NCBI GenBank assembly: GCA_910579495.1
Contig: CAJTVD010000015.1
Coordinates: forward strand, 1-17,727
From: an uncultured Lachnospiraceae bacterium
GTDB taxonomy: Bacteria; Bacillota; Clostridia; Lachnospirales; Lachnospiraceae
Direction: 5' to 3'
Length of the DNA: 17,727 nucleotides
Both the position numbers and the translations under genes were made by a program. Each line of letters opens with the position of its first letter. Positions within the stretch are counted from its first letter, which is position 1. The notes under the pieces are model-generated. The model made no database searches, was not told the DNA's origin, and was given only the letters and a program-made list of their open reading frames with translations. This document shows positions 12,283 to 17,727 of the stretch, piece after piece.

Positions 12283-14666
12283 TGCTGCTGCCTATCCGGC
12301 ACCACAGCCCTGCCTGTTCTTTCCAGGTCAGGCGGGTGATTGGGAGCTGGAAGCCTGGGGTAATTTTGGTGGAAGGGCCGGACAATGCCAATCTGCTGGC
12401 GCCGATGATGGTCCATGAACAGACCCAAGCGCCCTTTGCCATCTATTATTCTTATCACGACAAATCCGGGAAGCTTTCAGGGGAGAAGGGGCATTATAAG
12501 TGCTATTATCCTTTCCTTTCCTATTCCCCGGAGCTGGTGAGTTTTCAGGAAGCTTTTGCCAGGGGGATCCCGGCAGCATTTATTGACCTGCCCTATGGGG
12601 ACATTCTGGCAGCCTCCGGGAAAGGCAGGGGGCTGTTAAAGGAGGAGGAAAAGAACAGTTATAATGACGATTACCTGCTTTCTAGGAACCAATACATAAA
12701 GCGTTTATGTGAAAAGGCCCAGCTCCGCAGTTTTGATGAGTTCTGGGAGAAATATTTTGAGCTGAACGGCCTTTATGAGGAGGGGGATACCTGGTTTTCC
12801 CATTTGCTCACTTATTGCACGCTGGCAAGGGAGAATACGCCGCCGGAGGTTTTGGCGGAGGAAGGATGCCTTGCCAGGGAAGCCCACATGGCGGCTAGGA
12901 TTATCCAGTGGGCGGAGGGCAAAGAGGTAGGGGATGGCAGCCCCCAGGGAGAATGGCGGCGGATTCTTGTGGTCACAGGGGGCTTCCACACCCCGGGGCT
13001 AAGAGAGCTGCTTTCCCAGGGGCAATGGGAAGAAACTAAGAAAGACTTTAGGAAGCGGAAAGGCAAGGTGCCGGAAAAGGACCAGGGCGTTTACCTGATG
13101 CCTTATTCCATGGAAGCAGCAGATGCATTAAACGGCTATGCCAGCGGGATGCCCTTTGCAGGATTTTACCAGAAGGTATGGGAAGGCATGGGGGAAACCC
13201 TTGAGCCTTACAGCAAGGCGGCATTGGATATGCTGGTGGCTTCCGGCAGGGAGGCCAGGAAAAAGGAAGAGAACCTCTCTACCTATGATGAGATTTGTGC
13301 CTGGCAGATGGCCAGGGGGCTTGGGGAGCTTCGGGGCAAGCCTCAGCCGGGGGCATACGAAGTGCTGGATGCGGCGCTGGCCTCTTATATCAAGGGGGAA
13401 TATAACATTGCTTCGGATATGCCCATCCGGGCACTGCGCAGGCTTATGACAGGCAGGGGGATGGGAAAGCTCTGCCCCCAGGCAGATGTGCCGCCTATTT
13501 TGCAGGATTTTGAAGCCCAGGCCAAAAGCTTTGGGTTAAAGATCCATTCCACGCTGGAGGCGGAAGCGGTTTTATCTGTTTTTTCTGAAAAGAAGCACAG
13601 ACGGATGAGCTGTTTTTTCCACCGGATGGTATTTTTGGGCACCAACTTTGCAAGAAGGGTAAAGGGACCCAACCTGCAGTTAAAAAAAGACCGGAACCTG
13701 ATCCGGGAAATCTGGAAATACAAGTGGGGCGTACAGATTCCCGGAGCCCTGATTGACGTGTCTGTCCACGGGGCAACCATAGAGGAAGCGGCCATAAGCC
13801 TGGTGAAGGAGCAGCTGAAAAAGGACACAGGGGCGGGAGAGGCGGCCAGGCTCCTGACAGCGGTTTTTGAGATGGGGCTTTCCGGACAGTTGGAAGCAGT
13901 CTATGAGAGAGTGCATCAGGTGATTTTGCAGGATACGGATTTTTATTCTGTGGCGGATGCACTGAAGTTCCTAAGGATGATGGAAGAACTGGATACCCTT
14001 TATGAGTCCGGGCTGGAAATTGCCAGGCTTGTGCCTGTAACTGTGCGGAAGCTGGTCTCCCTCCTTCCTTCCATGGCAGGGATTAAGGATGAAAACTTAG
14101 GCCCTTGCATGGATGCATGTAAGACTTTAAATCAGGCAGTGGGAGGTATGGAACAGGAGAAGGAAAACTTCTATGAAACTATATGCCAAATGGCCCAGGG
14201 GCAGATTCATCCGGGCCTTTGCGGCTGTATCCATGGCATATTATATGGATGCGGCAGGGAAAATTCCCAGCAGGTGGAAAAGGTGTGCCTGGGGTACTTA
14301 ACAGGGACCAGGGAGCAGCTTTTACAGACGGCGGTGTTTTTCCGGGGGCTGTTTTTTGCGGCCAAGGATATGGTCTTTATCGGCGGCAGGATCCTGGGGA
14401 TGCTGGATACCTTTTTCGGGCAGGTACAGGAGGGGGAATTTATGGAGCTCCTTCCACAGCTGCGGATGGCATTTACTTATTTTACTCCCGGGGAGACAGA
14501 CAAAATCGCACGTATGGCAGCAGGGCTTCATGGGAAGGAAGGGAAGGACATTTTACAGCGGCGGGAAATCTTACCGGCCTGGTCTGCTTACGGCAGGGAA
14601 TTGGATGAATATGCGCAAAGCCATATGGCGCAGTGGGATAAGGATGGGAGAGATGATGGCAGATGA
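12243..14666 (+). CDS. DUF5682-like protein with TraB/EreA/ChaN-type N-terminal domain
   Basis: The protein has 807 residues. ATG 12243 has GAGGG 6 nt upstream; ATG 12270 and ATG 12282 (overlapping the MoxR stop as TAATG) are alternatives, and family-like sequence starts only at LLPIRHHSPAC. The N-terminal ~300 residues show PIRHHSPAC (His20, His21), VILVEGPDNAN (Glu44), AAFIDLPYGD (Asp115), AREAHMAARI (Arg212, Glu213, His215) and VVTGGFHTPGL (His249). This motif order is that expected of the TraB/EreA/ChaN hydrolase fold, so an active site is likely; the chemistry is unknown. The remainder (about 330-807) is mostly helical and without motifs I recognise. No signal peptide or membrane helix is evident, so it should be cytoplasmic. 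DUF5682 is my family call from memory. It may be the effector or client of the MoxR-VWA pair. Confidence 0.75.
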   Translation: METILRSQEMAEIMLLPIRHHSPACSFQVRRVIGSWKPGVILVEGPDNANLLAPMMVHEQTQAPFAIYYSYHDKSGKLSGEKGHYKCYYPFLSYSPELVSFQEAFARGIPAAFIDLPYGDILAASGKGRGLLKEEEKNSYNDDYLLSRNQYIKRLCEKAQLRSFDEFWEKYFELNGLYEEGDTWFSHLLTYCTLARENTPPEVLAEEGCLAREAHMAARIIQWAEGKEVGDGSPQGEWRRILVVTGGFHTPGLRELLSQGQWEETKKDFRKRKGKVPEKDQGVYLMPYSMEAADALNGYASGMPFAGFYQKVWEGMGETLEPYSKAALDMLVASGREARKKEENLSTYDEICAWQMARGLGELRGKPQPGAYEVLDAALASYIKGEYNIASDMPIRALRRLMTGRGMGKLCPQADVPPILQDFEAQAKSFGLKIHSTLEAEAVLSVFSEKKHRRMSCFFHRMVFLGTNFARRVKGPNLQLKKDRNLIREIWKYKWGVQIPGALIDVSVHGATIEEAAISLVKEQLKKDTGAGEAARLLTAVFEMGLSGQLEAVYERVHQVILQDTDFYSVADALKFLRMMEELDTLYESGLEIARLVPVTVRKLVSLLPSMAGIKDENLGPCMDACKTLNQAVGGMEQEKENFYETICQMAQGQIHPGLCGCIHGILYGCGRENSQQVEKVCLGYLTGTREQLLQTAVFFRGLFFAAKDMVFIGGRILGMLDTFFGQVQEGEFMELLPQLRMAFTYFTPGETDKIARMAAGLHGKEGKDILQRREILPAWSAYGRELDEYAQSHMAQWDKDGRDDGR

Positions 14667-15780
14667 ACAGGAGATTTTAAACCGTTGGCGGCTGGTGCTG
14701 GGGAAATATGCGGCGGAGCAGATTTCCTTTTCCCAGGGCAGCCAGAATTTTATGGAGATGGAGCAGGCACTGGATTATCTTTATGGCAGGGAGTACGGGG
14801 AAGACCAGGATATCAGGGAAGAACGGCAGGGAGGGAGCGGGGATTCCCAGCTTACAGTCCCTTACTGGCTCTCAAAGATCAAAAAGCTGTTTCCCAAACA
14901 GACTGTGGAAATTATGGAGCGCCATGCGCTGGAAAAATACAAAATGACAGAACTGCTGACAGACCCGGAGGTACTCCGGAAGCTGGAGCCCAACAGGGAA
15001 TTGCTGAAGACCATTCTGGGGCTGAAGCATATGATGAAGGGCGAGGTTTTGGTAATGGCAAGGGAGATTGTGCGCAAGGTAGCGGAGGAACTGGCCAAAA
15101 AGCTGGAACAGGAGCTGCGGATGTCCTTTTTCGGTAAACTGAACCGCAATACCAGCAGCCAGGTACGCTCGGCGAGGAACCTGGATGTGAAAAAGACTAT
15201 CCGCAGGAACCTGAAAAACTATGATACGGAAAACGGGGAGCTGGTGTTAAAACAGATTTACTTTCATTCCCGCATGAAAAAATACAATATGTGGCGGGTG
15301 ATCATCTGCGTGGACGAGAGCGGCTCCATGCTGGATTCTGTTATCCATAGTGCAGTGATGGCGGGAATTTTTGCGAAGCTTCCCATGCTGGATACCAGGC
15401 TGGTGATTTTTGATACCAATGTGGTGGATTTAAGCGGTTATGTGTCGGATCCGGTGGAGACTCTTATGAGCATACAGCTTGGCGGCGGCACTAACATTGC
15501 CGGGGCCCTTTCCTATTGCCAGGGGCTGGTTGAATTTCCTTACAGGACCATGGTGGTGCTGGTATCGGATCTGTATGAAGGGGGAGGTTACCAGAACCTG
15601 TACAGCATCTGTAAGGGAATCATAGAAAGCGGCGCGAAATTGGTGGCGTTAACTGCGCTGGACCGGGAAGCCAATCCCTGCTATGACAGGAACGCGGCGG
15701 CGGCCTTGGGGGATATGGGTGCGTTTGTGGGTGCGATGACTCCGGAAGAGCTGGCTGGCTTTATAGGTAAAATCATGTAA
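14653..15780 (+). CDS. CoxE-like VWA-domain protein (MoxR partner)
   Basis: The protein has 375 residues from ATG 14653 (AAGGA 8 nt upstream; ATG 14656 also possible). The open frame extends far upstream, but that part runs inside the DUF5682 gene and is not coding. It overlaps that gene by 14 nt. Residues 1-200 are charged and helical, including KVAEELAKKLEQELRMSFFG. The VWA domain (about 213-375) has a complete metal-ion-dependent adhesion site: VDESGSM (Asp221, Ser223, Ser225), GGGTNI (Thr280) and VSDLYEGG (Asp306). The layout, with a helical N-terminus and a C-terminal VWA, matches the CoxE/ViaA class that pairs with MoxR ATPases, where VWA proteins act as adaptors that recruit clients. 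It is cytoplasmic by composition. Confidence 0.9.
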   Translation: MMADEQEILNRWRLVLGKYAAEQISFSQGSQNFMEMEQALDYLYGREYGEDQDIREERQGGSGDSQLTVPYWLSKIKKLFPKQTVEIMERHALEKYKMTELLTDPEVLRKLEPNRELLKTILGLKHMMKGEVLVMAREIVRKVAEELAKKLEQELRMSFFGKLNRNTSSQVRSARNLDVKKTIRRNLKNYDTENGELVLKQIYFHSRMKKYNMWRVIICVDESGSMLDSVIHSAVMAGIFAKLPMLDTRLVIFDTNVVDLSGYVSDPVETLMSIQLGGGTNIAGALSYCQGLVEFPYRTMVVLVSDLYEGGGYQNLYSICKGIIESGAKLVALTALDREANPCYDRNAAAALGDMGAFVGAMTPEELAGFIGKIM

Positions 15781-15831
15781 GGCACGGCCCACAGATTTGG
15801 GCTGCCGTAATGGGGCAGCAAGGAGGCTGGT

Positions 15832-17523
15832 ATGGATAACTGGAAAACATTGCTGGCGGATGTGGACGATGACTATCTGGCAGGCATGGCAAATAAAGGC
15901 ATTGTAAAACGTGCCTACAAAGATAAAGAAGAAGGAAACTTCCAGATAATTTCCTGGGGGGAAGAGGCAAAGGTCAGGGTAGGGGAGGAAAACGTGGCTT
16001 TACGTATCCCACTGGGGAAGAGTGAATGTACCTGCCCTTCCAGAAGCGTCTGCCGCCATTTGGTACAAGGGCTCCTTGTGCTGAAGGAGGCTTTGGGGAA
16101 AGAGAGCCAAAGGCAGCAGGGGCAGGAGGCTTCCCCTCCAGGGCAGCAGGAGAAGGTGCTGGAGGAAATTGCCGCCTATCCCTTTTCTTCTATTAAAAAA
16201 ATATTGGGCAGCAGGCAGCTCCAGGCCCTTGCCGCCCAGGCAAAGGCAGGGCAAAAGCCTAAGATTGCTTATGGAAGCGTAGTTACAGTGGAGGTGCGTG
16301 GATTATCCAAGGGGCAGGGGGAGCGGGTGAAGCTGCTTTCCCCTCTGGAATATTCCGCCTGTACCTGCCATAAAAAAGAAATGTGCCCCCACAAAGCCGC
16401 CGCCCTTTTGTGGTGCAAGCTGGATGGCGGGCAATTGGCTTTAAAGGAGCTGGAAGAAGAAGGGGCGGAAAAGCAGCAATATGACAGGGAGCTGATAAAG
16501 GAAGCTGCCGGGCAGATGAAGGAATTTTTAAGGGAGCTTTTCAATACAGGGCTGGCAAGGACATCCCCGGAGGTGCTGGATTCCATGGAGCGGCTTGCCC
16601 TGGTCAGCCACAGGGCGCAGCTTGCCAGCTTTGAGGGCTACTGGCGTTCCCTCCGGGAGTCCTATGAAAGCTATCTGGGAAGAAAAGCCTCCTTCCGGGG
16701 CCGGAACCTGACGGAACAGCTTGCCAGGCTTTATCAGAGAGCGGCGCTTTTGGAAAAGGCCAAAACAGACAGGGATATTGCCGCCCTTGGGGGAGAGTTT
16801 AAGGCACAGTACGGGGCGGCAGGTGACCTGGATTTGATCGGCATTGCCATGGAGCATTTTGAAAACCAGTCAGGCTATCAGGGGGAGACGGTATATTTTC
16901 TGGAGGAACATACCAGAAAGTGGTATACTTATACATCCGCAAGGCCGGTGTTTTACGAAAAAACAGGAAGGCGGGGACGTATGGAAAAGGCGGCTGCTCC
17001 CTGGGGGCTGCCCCTTTCCCTGGAGGAACTGGCAGGGGCGCGTTTCCACCTTACGGGGGTGAAGACAGACGGGGCAGGGAGGCTCTCTTCCAGCCAGGAA
17101 ACCAAAGGGGATCTTACCCGGGAGGGTACAAGGAAAAACAGGCTGCAGAGAGAAGAACTGGAGGGCTGGTATTACCAGGATTTCGGCAGGCTTTTTGAAG
17201 AGCAGATTGATAAGAAAAGGCAGCCCTGGCTGAAAAGCGGGATACAGCGGGAGGGCCAGGAACTGGTATTTGTACGCCCGGCCGCTTTTGAACAGGCCTT
17301 TTTTTCCCAGACAGGGCAGAAACTATTTATGCGTCTTTTTGATGGGCAGAAAAGGGAAGTAGTGATCGAGGTCCCTTATTCCAAGCAGGAATCCTGGGGC
17401 ATCCGGTACCTGGAACGGATCCGGGAGGAAAAGCAGCCCTGCTTTCTGGGCAAAATTTATTTAAGGGAGGGGCGCATAAGGATGTATCCGGTAGCGGTCT
17501 TTGAAAAGGAGGAACTGGCGTAA
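15832..17523 (+). CDS. SWIM zinc-finger protein with two SWIM motifs
   Basis: The protein has 563 residues from ATG 15832 with AAGGAGG 6 nt upstream, 51 nt after the VWA stop. Two zinc-binding motifs have identical C-x-C-x5-C-x-H spacing: CTCPSRSVCRH (Cys66, Cys68, Cys74, His76) and CTCHKKEMCPH (Cys177, Cys179, Cys185, His187). Each is followed by a short helix (LVQGLLVLKEA; KAAALLWCKL). SWIM domains bind zinc and are thought to contact DNA or protein, and occur in MuDR transposases, Swi2/Snf2 and MEKK1. The long remainder (about 220-563) is charged and helical first, then beta-rich (GETVYFLEEHTRKWYTYTSA), with no enzyme motif I recognise. No ATPase or nuclease domain is fused here. It probably supplies nucleic-acid or client binding to the cluster. 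Confidence 0.85.
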   Translation: MDNWKTLLADVDDDYLAGMANKGIVKRAYKDKEEGNFQIISWGEEAKVRVGEENVALRIPLGKSECTCPSRSVCRHLVQGLLVLKEALGKESQRQQGQEASPPGQQEKVLEEIAAYPFSSIKKILGSRQLQALAAQAKAGQKPKIAYGSVVTVEVRGLSKGQGERVKLLSPLEYSACTCHKKEMCPHKAAALLWCKLDGGQLALKELEEEGAEKQQYDRELIKEAAGQMKEFLRELFNTGLARTSPEVLDSMERLALVSHRAQLASFEGYWRSLRESYESYLGRKASFRGRNLTEQLARLYQRAALLEKAKTDRDIAALGGEFKAQYGAAGDLDLIGIAMEHFENQSGYQGETVYFLEEHTRKWYTYTSARPVFYEKTGRRGRMEKAAAPWGLPLSLEELAGARFHLTGVKTDGAGRLSSSQETKGDLTREGTRKNRLQREELEGWYYQDFGRLFEEQIDKKRQPWLKSGIQREGQELVFVRPAAFEQAFFSQTGQKLFMRLFDGQKREVVIEVPYSKQESWGIRYLERIREEKQPCFLGKIYLREGRIRMYPVAVFEKEELA

Positions 17524-17524
17524 G

Positions 17525-17727
17525 ATGGAACCTTTAAGGAAAGAGGAAGCGTTGGAGACGTTGCTGGAGGATGTGGGGAGCCTGGTGGAAGAGCTGTGCC
17601 AGAGCGGCTTTGATACCCTCCATGACAGCACCCTGGAAACCCTGGAGGAACTGGCAAAGGTTACCGGGCAGTATCAGATGGGGTACCTCTCCCACAGGCT
17701 GGGGGAGCTGTCCCAGGGGCTTTTGAT
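17525..17727 (+). CDS. Fifth cluster gene, 5' part only (unrecognised)
   Basis: The frame opens at ATG 17525, one base after the SWIM-gene stop, with AAAGGAGG 12 nt upstream, and runs off the right edge after 67 codons. The visible part is acidic and helical (RKEEALETLLEDVGSLVEEL, then GFDTLHDSTLETLEELAKVT and QMGYLSHRLGELSQGLL), with Leu/Glu repeats suggesting a coiled or helical bundle. I do not recognise the family. The near-zero spacing shows it belongs to the same operon. It may be the start of a further accessory subunit of the MoxR-VWA-SWIM system, but that cannot be judged from this fragment. Confidence 0.7.
   Translation, partial: MEPLRKEEALETLLEDVGSLVEELCQSGFDTLHDSTLETLEELAKVTGQYQMGYLSHRLGELSQGLL

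Noticed and set aside
13495..13962. Antisense open frames (about 150 codons) inside the DUF5682-like gene
   Set aside because: Pro/Leu/Ser-rich shadow translations of a GC-rich gene, without start signals or recognisable motifs.
14356..14652. Longer VWA protein starting at ATG 14356
   Set aside because: The upstream part overlaps the well-supported DUF5682-like frame, is rich in Trp/Gly/Arg like a shadow frame, and has no family similarity.
1..17727. CRISPR array, tRNA or rRNA genes
   Set aside because: No regularly spaced repeats, cloverleaf or rRNA-like sequence noticed on either strand by reading.

Overview
The window looks like the chromosome of a low-GC Gram-positive anaerobe of the Clostridia, most likely Lachnospiraceae. 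The evidence is the S21 protein with its strong extended -10 promoter, AGGAGG-type ribosome binding sites, the scpA-scpB pair with a TTG-started scpB, two secreted S11 D-Ala-D-Ala carboxypeptidases and a CmpB-type membrane protein. This placement is inferred from protein character; I could not run a search.

Left third (1-4750): AT-rich accessory DNA made of scars from mobile elements. Two different tyrosine recombinases, both missing their 5' halves, meet head to head near position 275. A 66-bp inverted repeat follows. Then come a frameshifted and truncated ISAs1-type transposase and a ParB-like remnant on the minus strand. An apparently intact RelB/RelE(ParE)-type toxin-antitoxin pair has its own promoter and operator-like palindrome. 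Further fragments (an XRE regulator, a CPBP membrane protease, a cysteine-rich KTR protein) surround an intact TetR-family regulator. Its promoter carries two copies of the same palindrome, TTATG-N3-CATAA, exactly 24 bp apart.

Middle (4750-10960): core genome. rpsU has a clear promoter, a structured leader and a terminator. It is followed by a CmpB-like membrane protein, a D-Ala-D-Ala carboxypeptidase, a membrane-anchored metallophosphoesterase, and scpA-scpB (condensin partners). A second D-Ala-D-Ala carboxypeptidase on the minus strand converges on scpB.

Right third (11110 to the end): a tightly packed plus-strand cluster starting divergently from the second carboxypeptidase. It holds a MoxR-type AAA+ ATPase, a large DUF5682-like protein, a CoxE-like VWA protein with a complete MIDAS, a protein with two SWIM zinc-binding motifs, and the start of a fifth gene cut by the window edge. 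The first three overlap in translation (40 and 14 nt). The DUF5682-like protein carries, in order, the histidine, EGP, IDxP, RExxMA and GGFH motifs expected of the TraB/EreA/ChaN-like hydrolase fold. The MoxR + VWA pair is a known chaperone arrangement (compare RavA-ViaA, CbbQ-CbbO, NorQ-NorD). Here it probably acts on or with the DUF5682 and SWIM proteins. The client and cellular role of this cassette are unknown to me, and it is the best candidate in the window for an undescribed system.
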